17,826 nucleotides of DNA from Willaertia magna (taxonomy: Eukaryota > Heterolobosea > Eutetramitea > Acrasida > Naegleriidae), in assembly GCA_902984215.1 (NCBI GenBank), contig CADWAF010000158.1, forward strand, positions 1 through 17,826, written 5' to 3'. The notes beneath the pieces were generated by a model. That model was not told where the DNA came from. It did no database searches and saw nothing but the letters and a program-made list of their open reading frames with translations. This document shows positions 1-9,968 of the stretch, piece after piece. How positions within the stretch are numbered: the first letter of the stretch is position 1; each line of letters begins with the position of its first letter. The position numbers and the translations under genes are program-made.

Positions 1-87
1 AACACTACTCTATAGTCAATATAAAATTAGATAAAAATAAAAACCGCTTTTATTGGATTATAAATAAAATAATTAAAAAAAATAAAA

Positions 88-2376
88 ATGAGTGTTTATT
101 CCAACGAATGTTTTTGTCCTATTTGTGCAACTAATAATCATAATATAAAACAACATGATGAGTTTCCATGCTCCAGTTATCTCACAACAAACGAAGAAAT
201 AACATTTCCAAAGAGTATTTCTAATTATTTAAAATATAAATTGATAAACTCCCAACAATTGATGTCTGATGTTTTGGATATTAAAATAGATCCTTTCTTT
301 ACAAAGGAACACTATGATAAATTAATTGAACTATATAATAAAACTATTGATAAAGAAACATTTAAATCCATTGTAGATTATTCAATTGTTGAATTAATCC
401 AACAGATCAATCATAACGAAATTAATCTCTCTAATTACGAACCAAGAAAAATAATTTTTTATAAAAATCTTTTTGAAAAATTAGCTTCAACCGAAAATAG
501 TAACAATGTAAAGAAAGAACAAGGTACTGCAACTATTACTAGCAATAGCACTAGTACTAGTATACCTAATACCAATAATACGAATGGTAATCATGCTAGT
601 AGCATTATCAATGGTGGTAATCAACAACACGAACTGTTACCTTCAGTTTCCACTCTAGTCAATAGTGCGCCTTCTTTACTTCCACAAAATAATGCATTAT
701 TTACTCCAAGTACAAACTTTACTTTCCATCAACAAACTCCATATAATAATAATGTACCATTACCTGTAGTAAGTAATCCCCACAATATGTACAATGTTCC
801 GATGCCAATTAAGGTAAAGAATGAAACTACTATTGTTAAGAACAATAACACTACTCCTAAACCTCTTGCTACAGATAAACTATTTGGTTCTTATTATACT
901 CTATATGTTCCAAGTAAATCAAAAACAATTGAATTTAGATTTTATCAACCAACTAGTTCAAGATATTCAAGTATTCTCAGTCATGTTCAAAAATCAATAC
1001 CTAAGGATGGACATGTTAATTTAATTGGAAAGTTAATTTATATTGATCTTAAGAAGATTAATATTGAAGAGAATGTATTAAAAGAGATTAATAGTGCAAC
1101 TCAAGATCCATATTATAGAAGGACTATTAGAAAAGGAGAAGTAGCTTATTGGTATAATGGTAATAGTTTATTATTTGGAACAGGAAATACTTTAATTACA
1201 CCACCTAAAGAAGATGAATTGTTAGTCAAAGATGATTCAACTTATCACTTATTAGAAGATTGTTATATTCTAGGTCAAATATTATCTCCAATAACTAATG
1301 ACATTGCTGATAAAGATTATTTTGAAGTTTATGAATCAGATATTAAAGACGAAGAAAAAGTAATTTCAAATAATGAAAATACAGATATTGCTGTTGGGAC
1401 TATAGTAGAAGAAGGTTCGTCTACTGGAAAAAGAAAGAGAAAGAAGGATCCAAAGCAAAAGAAGAGAAAAGTAATTAAAGAGGGAGCTTCAATAACAACT
1501 GAAGATTATGACAAAACTGCACCTTGGGCTGCTCTCTTACCATTAGATCTTATATTATGTGACAGATTTGGTAAAGATCCAAGAGAAAAACAATTTGCAG
1601 ACCTTTTTATTAAAGATTCTATAGCTAAGGGACAAAAGTATTTTGGAACAGATTATTTCAAGAGAATGGCTAGAATTGCAGGACATGAGAAAAGATGGCA
1701 AACTTATAGAAATTATTACACAAATCACTTTGCTAAAGGTGAAGAAGGTAAGGATGAGGGAAGTAGTAGTACAAATAATGATGCAGATACAAGTTTAACT
1801 TTAACATTTATTAATAATGGATCTGAAAATCCAGAATTAAAGAAAACTGAAAAGAAAAGAAGAAAGAAGGCTGTTGATACATCAGTTGCCTCTTCTTCTC
1901 ATCCAGTTGATTTAAATACTTCAATGACAAGTAATGATACCCTTAATGCTAGTGGTATATTTAGTGGAGAAGAAAATAATTTCTTATTGTCACCTCCTTC
2001 TTTCCCTCAACAAACTGCAAGTCTTTCTTCACTGATATCGTCAGGTAATACCAGTATGACATCTACTGATAGTAATAATGGCCCTCCATTAACACTTAAA
2101 ACTCCTGAAAGAACTAAGCAAAGTGAGTCTCTTTTACATAATTCTGAATCATCCCTAGTATCAAACATTAAATACCCTTCCCCTCCTCAAGTCACTCCAA
2201 TTAAGGTTGTTCCATCCCAACAATCTAGCAGTAGCACTACAACTACTCCAAAGAAACCTAGTGCTTCGTCAATTATAGAAAAATTAAAAGAAATAGCCAT
2301 TCTAAAAGAAAAGAATATTATTACTGATAGCGAAGTAGAATTGTTGAAGAAAGCAATTTTGGAAGAATTGAGTTAA
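88..2376 (+). CDS. Nuclear-targeted protein with cyclophilin-like domain and SHOCT-like C terminus
   Basis: Single-exon protein of 762 aa starting at an ATG in an A-rich context and ending in TAA. Residues 8-13 hold a small Cys cluster (CxCxxC). About 140-270 is Asn/Ser/Thr/Gln low complexity. Residues about 270-400 match the bacterial-type cyclophilin-like fold family (PF04126-like): an IEFRF strand, GKLIYIDL, then GEVAYWYNGNSLLFGTGNT at 350-368 and YILGQI at 393-398, where bacterial members read roughly GDIAYWPPGNALxxFFGPT and xVIGRI. A bipartite basic stretch at 448-461 (KRKRKK..KQKKRK) is a good nuclear signal. Residues 477-549 (from TAPWAALLP) form a conserved-looking helical block I do not recognise. 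A second Ser/Thr/Pro-rich linker leads to 728-762, which resembles SHOCT (IIEKLKEIAILKEKNIITD..E). A nuclear regulatory role is inferred from the signal only; substrate and partners are unknown. The gene converges on the ABCG gene, 106 bp away. Confidence 0.85.
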   Translation: MSVYSNECFCPICATNNHNIKQHDEFPCSSYLTTNEEITFPKSISNYLKYKLINSQQLMSDVLDIKIDPFFTKEHYDKLIELYNKTIDKETFKSIVDYSIVELIQQINHNEINLSNYEPRKIIFYKNLFEKLASTENSNNVKKEQGTATITSNSTSTSIPNTNNTNGNHASSIINGGNQQHELLPSVSTLVNSAPSLLPQNNALFTPSTNFTFHQQTPYNNNVPLPVVSNPHNMYNVPMPIKVKNETTIVKNNNTTPKPLATDKLFGSYYTLYVPSKSKTIEFRFYQPTSSRYSSILSHVQKSIPKDGHVNLIGKLIYIDLKKINIEENVLKEINSATQDPYYRRTIRKGEVAYWYNGNSLLFGTGNTLITPPKEDELLVKDDSTYHLLEDCYILGQILSPITNDIADKDYFEVYESDIKDEEKVISNNENTDIAVGTIVEEGSSTGKRKRKKDPKQKKRKVIKEGASITTEDYDKTAPWAALLPLDLILCDRFGKDPREKQFADLFIKDSIAKGQKYFGTDYFKRMARIAGHEKRWQTYRNYYTNHFAKGEEGKDEGSSSTNNDADTSLTLTFINNGSENPELKKTEKKRRKKAVDTSVASSSHPVDLNTSMTSNDTLNASGIFSGEENNFLLSPPSFPQQTASLSSLISSGNTSMTSTDSNNGPPLTLKTPERTKQSESLLHNSESSLVSNIKYPSPPQVTPIKVVPSQQSSSSTTTTPKKPSASSIIEKLKEIAILKEKNIITDSEVELLKKAILEELS

Positions 2377-2482
2377 ATTAGTTTAAAGTTGTACTTTAGA
2401 AATTACCGTTTTTACAATTAAATATTTGGTCAAAATGAACAAATAAACTGTAATTTTAATTTCTCAATTTCATTAAATAACA

Positions 2483-4611
2483 TTAAGCTCGTTTATAGAT
2501 GAATCTAATTCCAAGATACCCTACAATTTTGTAAAACACAAAATAACCTAACAGAGCGCCAATATATACCCAAACCATTTCATAACTCTCAGTTATTCCA
2601 CTATCCCTCAAATATTTATTACCATCTGACATTGTGTTATTATTATTACCATTATTGGTCAATATATTAAAAGGTTCATAAAACGTAGATATTACTTTTT
2701 TGTCAACATATTTTAAAAAGGGAGTTAAAGAGCTAGCATTAACAGTTGAATTATTTGTTGGAGTGGAATGAGTAAATGTTTCTCCCCAATATTCATTAAT
2801 AGTTATAGCTCTATAAAAATAGAAAAAGTAAGATAAATAATAAGTCCATACAAGCCAATTTGGAGTAATCTCTAAAGGACAATAAATACTTGATAAAAAG
2901 GTAAAGGCTACATTAATAACTGGTGCAATTACTCCAACAATATTTTGTCTTGGAATTATGAAAATAAGCATTTGTGCAAAACTCATACAACATAAATTTG
3001 CAGCACAATTAATTAAAATAAAAACAAAAAATCTTCCAATATCATTACTATTTAATCCAACTAACCAAAATAATATTATAGCAAAGAGAGTTGGCCAAAT
3101 AACAAATTCTAATAAATCTTCAATACTTTTCGCAATATAAAAACATCCAATTGGATAACTTCTCTTTCTTCTTTCAAAAAGTGTTTGTGGAATAGTACCT
3201 GCCAATGCCTTAATAGAATTTGAAAATGTTAAAGATAAATTAATATTCATAAAGAAGAATACTCTAGTTCTAGTTGTTAAAACATTTGCAGCAGTTCCTA
3301 ATTGAAATAAGAATATTCCAGGTAAAACTCCAAAAACTAATTTTTCAAATAAAGGACCTAAAATTGATGTTTTATAATTTCTAAATTTAATCTTATAAGA
3401 TCTATAAAGTAAAATAAATATTCCAACAAAATAATTAACATGAAATCTTTGTAATTTTAAAAGTGGTTTTCCAATTAAATTTTCAAATCTTTTCATTTCA
3501 AAATTCTTTAATTCTAAATATTTATCTTTTTGTTTATTAAATTCATTTGAGAAAAAATCAAAATTATCATCTGATTGATCTGAATGATGTGACATTATAC
3601 TTAAATCATTTAATTTATGTTCATGTTGAATATCTTCTAAATCTTCATCAAAAGTAAATTGCATTAAAACCTTTCTCTTTTCATGATTATGTTTCCTTAA
3701 AACAGAAATACAATATTCACATGCATTCCAATCATTAGGAATAGGATAACCTATCTTTTCCCAATAATTTCTTAAATCTTCAGGTCTTCCAGCGTAACAT
3801 AATCTTCCTTTATTTAAAATTTGTAAAAAATCAATTTTTTGTAAAATTCTCATTGTTGGTTGTTGTATTGTAACAATTATAGAAATACCTCTTTTAGCTA
3901 AACGTTTTAAAACTTTAAATATATGATAAGCTTCTTCAAAATCTAATTCAGAAATAGGTTCATCAAATAGAATAACTCTATGTGGTAATATACTTTGATA
4001 AGTGATACTTAATAATTTCTTCTCTCCAGCTGACAAGGAAGAAATTAAAGAATTCTCCTTTTCTTTTAAACCAAATCTTTCAATTAATTGTTCTATACGT
4101 TCCCTTCTACTTAACCAATAAGGTTGATCTTTTGTTCTTTCAGGATTAAATTTAAATCTTGCAGCAAATGTTAAATATTCTCTAACTGTTAAAGAAGCAT
4201 CAACAAAGAATTGATCTAATCTTTCAACTAGAGAGACAACTGATCGATGTCTTGTTTTTTTTAATGTCAACCCATTAACTAATATTTCACCTTCATATTT
4301 TTGTATTTGATTAAATTGTCTAGATAATAATTTTAATAATAATGATTTTCCAGATCCTTTTTATTGTAAACATAATATTGTAACATAATTATTGAATACT
4401 TTACAAAAAAAAAATACACAACTTACCAGTCGTTCCAACAATCGCTGTAATCTTACCTGGAACTGCAAAACCACACAATTTATATAATAGATATTTCCTT
4501 GAAATACTTTTTGGATTCCCACCATAAGTAATTTCTTTCCATTCAAAAACACATTGATTTTCAAAACAAAACGAGACTAAGTGTCTCACTATACAGTTAA
4601 TTGGTTTTCGT
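2483..4611 (-). CDS. ABCG-family half-transporter (two exons, 5' end unresolved)
   Basis: Exons run from about 4610 to 4427 and from 4356 to 2483. The 70-nt GTAAGT...AG intron (4426-4357) splits the Walker A motif, which reads GTTGSGKS after splicing. Order: nucleotide-binding domain, then a six-helix ABC2 membrane domain, the ABCG layout, about 680 aa, normal for a half-transporter that must dimerise. Visible motifs: LTVREYLTFAA after the Q-loop region, signature LSAGEKK, Walker B RVILFDEP, SELD as D-loop, and a typical CYAGRPEDL tail of the domain. The usual Q-loop Gln aligns with Arg (VERLDQFF) and the H-loop His with Gln (TIQQPT). No in-frame ATG exists between the upstream TAA (4613-4611) and the intron, so either a 5' exon is missed, a non-ATG start is used, or the gene is 5'-truncated. 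The substrate cannot be told. It ends convergently with the upstream plus-strand gene. Confidence 0.88.
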
Positions 4612-4620
4612 TACTTTTTC

Positions 4621-5568
4621 TCAATCATTTAACATTACAAAGTAGAATGGGTCAACTTTAAAGGAAACATTAAGAGCGTCGAGCATTACAACAGATAATT
4701 CATAACAAAAAAGTCCACCACATTTCGTGTCAGACTCATCAACAGTTCCTTTTAAAATTTCAATACCAATTTTCTCACTGACAATTTTAATACACTTATC
4801 ATCTAAATTATAACTTTTAAATAAATTCTTCCAAATACTATACAAATCTTTATCTTTTACAGCTAATATTAATGATTGTAACAAAGGTGAAAGTTTTTCC
4901 TTATCTCTACAACAGTTTTGTTTTAATTTTATAATAATTTCTTCTGTATTATCTTCATCTTGATTTAACAGTTTTTTTAAGAGCTTAACTGTAGATTTCC
5001 AACAATCATCTAACACTGATGCTCTTGCTACAGCAGAAGTTAAATAAAGTAATTTTTTAAATACCTTATTAAATGTTATTTTGTTTGTTGAAAACAGTTT
5101 CATATTTAAAACAAGTCCTTCTAAAATTGAAGGACGAGAATATATATAATCATATTGGGGCTTGTTATAATTTACTGTAAATATCTTAATAATAGATGAA
5201 AACGAACCAGTTTCGTTGAAAATATCAAAACGATAAGTATTCATTAAATTCCTTCCAACATCTTTAACATCTAAATAAATTATATTGTAATGATCATCCT
5301 TTATCAAGGGCATAATTAAATCAACAGAAATATCAACAACATATTTATATCTTTCTTGTGTTTTAATTTTAAAGGCAGTGAAAGAAATTCTTGATTGGTC
5401 ATTCTTCTTATTTCTTAAGGTAACAGCATAGTTTGTGTTATACATTTGATAAAAAGAAAAGGGAATAGATTTCATTTCTGGAGTAACTGTAATAGCTAGA
5501 AAATTACCTTTACTATCAATTACGGGAGAATAGAAACAGAGTGGAAATTCAATTAGAGTAAACCCCAT
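4621..5568 (-). CDS. Hypothetical protein, 315 aa
   Basis: Uninterrupted 315-aa frame with a clean ATG preceded by an A-rich run (AAAAA-ATG), ending in TGA. I do not recognise a family. There is no signal peptide and no clear membrane helix. Residues 1-150 have alternating hydrophobic/polar strands (GNFLAITVTPEM, YVVDISVDLIMPL), suggesting a beta-sandwich-like N half. Residues about 155-315 look helical, with Lys/Leu-rich segments and several Cys (QNCCRDKEK, CGGLFCYEL) that could be structural. The frame shares its upstream region with the UFM1 gene on the other strand (229 bp between starts) and its stop lies only about 10 bp before the in-frame stop that bounds the ABCG 5' exon. A fusion with the ABCG gene was considered, but no GTAAGT donor is visible in this frame. 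It is probably a real but lineage-specific gene. Confidence 0.65.
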   Translation of the reverse strand: MGFTLIEFPLCFYSPVIDSKGNFLAITVTPEMKSIPFSFYQMYNTNYAVTLRNKKNDQSRISFTAFKIKTQERYKYVVDISVDLIMPLIKDDHYNIIYLDVKDVGRNLMNTYRFDIFNETGSFSSIIKIFTVNYNKPQYDYIYSRPSILEGLVLNMKLFSTNKITFNKVFKKLLYLTSAVARASVLDDCWKSTVKLLKKLLNQDEDNTEEIIIKLKQNCCRDKEKLSPLLQSLILAVKDKDLYSIWKNLFKSYNLDDKCIKIVSEKIGIEILKGTVDESDTKCGGLFCYELSVVMLDALNVSFKVDPFYFVMLND

Positions 5569-5797
5569 TTTTTATTTACAGACTTTTGTGGGGTTGTCTA
5601 CATAAAGCTGAGTAGTGGAACTAAATGTTGCGTAATGAATAACAAATTTATTAAACTATTCTAATAAGAAGAACCACATTGTCACATGAATACGCGTTTG
5701 CTTTTGGGATGCTTTAGGTAGGAAACATGACGTTACAATGAATGACGCAAATTATTTGATTAATAATTAATAATTATTTTTATTTAAATCTTAAAAA
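5569..5797. promoter_or_regulatory. Divergent promoter between the 315-aa gene and UFM1, with bZIP-like sites
   Basis: This 229-bp gap separates two divergent starts. It contains TTGCGTAA at 5628-5635 and a close pair, TGACGTTA at 5728-5735 and TGACGCAA at 5743-5750, which resemble CRE/ATF or GCN4/C-EBP half-sites bound by bZIP factors. These sit 48-70 bp upstream of the UFM1 ATG. UFM1 is ER-stress induced in animals, so stress control is a reasonable but unproven guess. An AT-only stretch (5752-5797) directly precedes the UFM1 ATG. No tRNA or other RNA gene was seen. Confidence 0.35.
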
Positions 5798-6117
5798 ATG
5801 TCTGAAAACAAGGTTACCTTCAAAATTACTTTAACATCACACCCAAAACAACCTTTCCGAACGTAGGTTTTAAAAACAATTAAATAATAATTATTGATTA
5901 AATATTAATTTAAAATAGAATTAAAGTTCCTGAAAATGCACCATTCACCGCAGTCTTAAAGTATGCAGCAGAAGAATTTTCAATTTCAGCAGACACTAGT
6001 GCAATTCTTTCAAATGATGGTATAGGGATCAATCCATCTCAAACTGCTGGAACAGTATGGTTAAAATATGGTAGTGAATTAAGAATTATTCCAAGAGATA
6101 AAGTTGGATCTTTTTAA
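5798..6117 (+). CDS. UFM1: Ubiquitin-fold modifier 1 (UFM1) precursor
   Basis: Two exons, 5798-5862 and 5919-6117, are joined across a 56-nt intron (GTAGGT...AATAG) and give 87 aa, against 85 in the human protein. Landmarks shared with UFM1: FKITLTS near the N terminus, [33 protein letters not shown], and the end [11 protein letters not shown] followed by two residues (SF). The conserved Val-Gly, with Gly85, would be exposed when a UfSP protease removes the last two residues, as known for this family. The mature protein is then activated by UBA5, passed to UFC1 and attached by UFL1 to ER-bound ribosomal and other substrates; those partners are not in this window. The stop codon overlaps an AATAAA (6117-6122), and the convergent P5B gene ends only 18 bp beyond. 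Confidence 0.97.
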
Positions 6118-6135
6118 ATAAAATTTTTTATTTCT

Positions 6136-9100
6136 TTAAACATTTTTAGAAAAAGAATTAAATCTTTCCTTTTGTTTTGGAATACCTAAATTAATTCTTA
6201 ATTGACGGTATAATCTTTCACGTTTTGCTTGTTTTTTACATAAATATTTAAAACATCCTTCTCCACCAAAGCAACTAGTTATTGCATTCAGAACTTTAAA
6301 GAAATTTAAAATTGTAATTGACTTGATTATTTTTCTTACAATTCTAGTTAGTAGTAAATATTCTAATAAATAACTGACAGTCAAATGAGCTAATGCAAAT
6401 CCAATTATTTCATATCTAAAGTATCTTGGGAATCTAATCAATTGAAATTGTGTTCTAATCCATGAACAAGGTTCTGCAACTAAGTAAGAAGTAAATAAAT
6501 AAAGGCCTGACAATAATAAAACATATGGAACTAATATTATTGAGTTAAAAAAATAATTTGTGTTAATAATACTTACAATTATCTCTTATCAATGATCTTT
6601 TGAAAGGTTTTGTCAAACTTTGACTTATTGCTCCATTAAGCACAGTATAACAACACATTAAATAAGTAACAGTTGTTTCAAAACTAACTACATTTTCTTT
6701 AGGTTCTGTATGAACTGTTGAAGGTTTAAACCAAGGTTCTCTAAACATAACCAAAAAGAATACCATTAGCATAAAACCAAATCCTAAAGCAATTTGACTA
6801 AATAATGAAATAAAAACAAATCTTGAAATTAAAGTGCCAGGAGGTTTCTCCTTCTTAAGGTGTTCTGTAGATTTAGAGTTAGGCATAAATAAAACTATTG
6901 GTAAAATGATAAACATATCAATGTATAAATATTGAGTGTCACCAATATCAGCATTATTATAAAATATTAAAACAGCAGCAAAGAATTCAAATAAACTGTA
7001 CAATGCCATATATTTAAACATTTGGAAACTTGAGGAAAGTGCACTTCTTCCTTCCTTCATTATTTCAACCACAGACGATATTGAGTTCTTGAGGGAAGTG
7101 AATGGGGCTGCAATGGATGCTTCAGCTTCACTTAATGAAACGCCAACATGTGCTGCTTTTAAAGCTTCACAATCATTACTACCATCACCACAAAAGACAA
7201 CAAAGTAATCAATCTTTTGCATTTCTTCAACTACTCTCATTTTCCCACTTGGAGATGTTCTAGCATAGATTTGACAAGAGGCTAAAATTCTATGTAACAA
7301 AGAGGGATATTCAGTATCAACATAAGGAAGATTATTTTCCTTAACATAGGTTTTGTGATGTTCCAATATGTAATCATAAATTTCTCCAATTACTGCAAGT
7401 TCAAAATTTTCAGTAGCATAATCTTTTAAGAAAAGTTCTTTTGTTGTCAATAACGGTGCATTTTGGTCATCCACATTTCTCCACATTATTCTATCATGTA
7501 TTGAGGGAATGTAATGTGTAAGGTGAGGATTTAGGCTTTCTTTGTAATTAGTATTAATTGAAAAGTTATTATCCCCATTTTGATAAAAGTTATCATCAAA
7601 TTCACATAAATACAATGTCTTTTTCTTTGGTACTATACCACATTTTCTTGCTACACAAATGGTTGTGTAAGGATTGTCACCTGTAATAACAACACTTCTC
7701 AAATTGGTGTCGTTTAAAGTTTTAATAATAGAGGTAGTGTCTCTCTTCAATTTGTTTTCCATACAAATAAAACCTAAAAATTGCAATTCATTTTCTACTT
7801 CCTCTCTTGTTAATTGGTCAATGAAAGCAGAATCAATTTGGTTACTATTCATAGTAATTTTCCTTACGCCACAAGCTAGTACACGATATCCTTTATGTGA
7901 GTATTTATAAAGTGTTTTAGGAAAATCTTCTGGAATAGAGTTTGGCAAGGATAAAGTTTTTAACATTTCGGCAGATCCCTTCACGAAATAATAAATGTCA
8001 TCACTTTTTGTATCTTTTACAACAACTGACATTCTCTGTAAAGAGGATTTAAAGTCAAAAACTTTCAAAACTTGAAAAGAAATTTCATTATTGTGACTAC
8101 CTATTACTACACCACCGTTGGCTTCATTCAATACCCAATGTGTTGCCTCGAAAAGCTTAACATCTAAAGGATCCCCTACCAATTTGTGATTAATATAAGA
8201 TAAGTTGTGACAACAAGCCATACAGAAAAATAAAGGATTAGTTTCTAAGGACAGTATGTCTGTATCCTTCACCAAGTGTTTAAAAATACTTTCATTTTCT
8301 GTCATTGTACAAGGAACCACTCCATGAAGATCTAAGCCGTCCATTGTAAGAGTATTGGTCTAAATTAAAATTGTTAATTATTGAAAAAAATTAAGGTTAA
8401 CTTACCTTATCAAAACATGCCAAATTAACTCTTCCACTAACATTAATTGAGGTTGGAGATATACAATATATTTTCTTTTGTTTTAACCTTGCAATAGCAA
8501 AAGTTATTAAACTGTTTAAAGCAATGATTAAGGATGGAGGAAGAATTGTTGTAAGTAAATCAAAACATGAAATAATAATTGCACTTATTGGGGCATTGTG
8601 TGTAACCATACTGTAAATTGAAAAGCTTATCCCACATAAACCAAATAAAAACATTACAACTAAAAACTTTATACTGTCACTATAAAACTGAAAAGTACTT
8701 GGTTTTGGAAATAGAATGCTCAATACTAACTTTCCTTTTGCAGTTTGAAATCCAGTTTTTGATACCATACCATATACCTTACCCTCTTTTTCATTATTGT
8801 CGTCCTCTGTGACATCACTATTTAAAGGTACAGGTTTGGTCAAAATAACTTGAGTTCCTGAGAATAGAGTATGAGATTTATCTCTTTTACTATTATAAAT
8901 ATCTTTTAATGTTCCTTGTTTTGGGATAGGTAACTTCTTTGTAGGGGTAGATTCTCCTGTAAGCATAGATTCATTTAAAATTGCAGAGCCATGTAACAAG
9001 ATTACATCACATGGTAAGGTCATATCACTGTCAATTTCAATTAAATCTCCAGGTACTAATTCTGTAGAATCGATACGTTGGGTTTTTAAATTTGTAGATT

Positions 9101-9968
9101 TTTCAGATGAGTTAACAAGTCTATTCACTCCACAATGAAAAGATGTCATTTCCCTCAATTTTAATAAATTTTCTCTTGTCTCATATAAAGAAATAAGTGC
9201 TGATAATGTAGAAATAACTGCAATTGCACCAGCATAAATGTAATAAGCTTCGTAACACCAAATTGCAACACTAGCAACTTGGAAAATATAAAAAGGGTGG
9301 AGGACTTCATCGAATAACAAAACTAATATGTTTTTCATTGGTGTTTCTATAGAGTTTTTACCAAACAAAACGGATTTTATGTGTCTCTCAGTGGAAGGGG
9401 AAGCATTCGTAAGTCCTTGTTCATGAACATGTTGAAATGGTAATAACGTAGGATAATAAACCCTACAAAACAAGTCCTTTTCTTCGTCATAAATAAATGT
9501 TAAGTATCTATAAACAAACGTATTAACAATAATGGTATTTTTAGTGTGAGGTATTTCAATTGGTGTCTTTTTAACTTCACAAAAAGTTATAATTCCTGTA
9601 CTCTTAGCTTTAATCATTACTGCATCTGCACCTTTAAAAGTTGACAAATCCTTATGAAATTTGTTTTTTTCTGTAATTTTGTAGTAAACCATCCAATCTT
9701 TTAGCCAATCAAACCAATAACAAAACAACAATAATATACCAAATGAAAGTACAGAAAGTAACCAAAACAAAATGTACCAAAACATTGAAAATTTTAGTCC
9801 TATAATTTTTTCTATTTCATAAACTTCCTCTTCTCCCTTGGATACATCCTCTAAAAGAATAAAATCTTCTTGAGGGATGATTAATTTTTGAATTTCACTG
9901 TTTAATGCAATACCGTAGCTGTTTCTTACTTTGTCATTAGATAGTAATCTTGTCTTCTCATCTTGCAT
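6136..9968 (-). CDS. P5B-type (ATP13A2-like) transport ATPase
   Basis: Three exons: 9968-8406, 8359-6577 and 6530-6136. Introns of 46 nt each have GTAAGT donors. The product is 1246 aa, usual for P5B ATPases, which include the endolysosomal polyamine exporter ATP13A2. P5B signs: an N-terminal hydrophobic hairpin (about 62-92), YRYLTFIYDEEKDLFCRVYY, a run ending LHPFYIFQVASVAIW, actuator TGES (337-340), TGDN (747-750), GDGSND (912-917) followed by SLSEAEASIAAPFTS, then the C-terminal membrane helices. Two key sites differ from the family: the phosphorylation loop reads DKTNTLTMDG (Asp520; usually DKTGTLTEDG), and helix M4 reads LPPSLI (477-481) instead of PPALP. The first intron falls exactly between Lys521 and Thr522 of that loop. 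The nucleophile Asp and other catalytic residues remain, so activity may be altered rather than lost. Substrate is inferred only from family. Confidence 0.93.

Noticed and set aside
4361..4564. Minus-strand frame overlapping the ABCG first exon
   Set aside because: It starts at TTG, runs through the intron, and is the wrong frame relative to Walker A.
4620..4621. Fusion of the 315-aa frame with the ABCG transporter into one protein
   Set aside because: No consensus donor near the end of the 315-aa frame and no intron of usable size before the ABCG acceptors; kept as separate genes.
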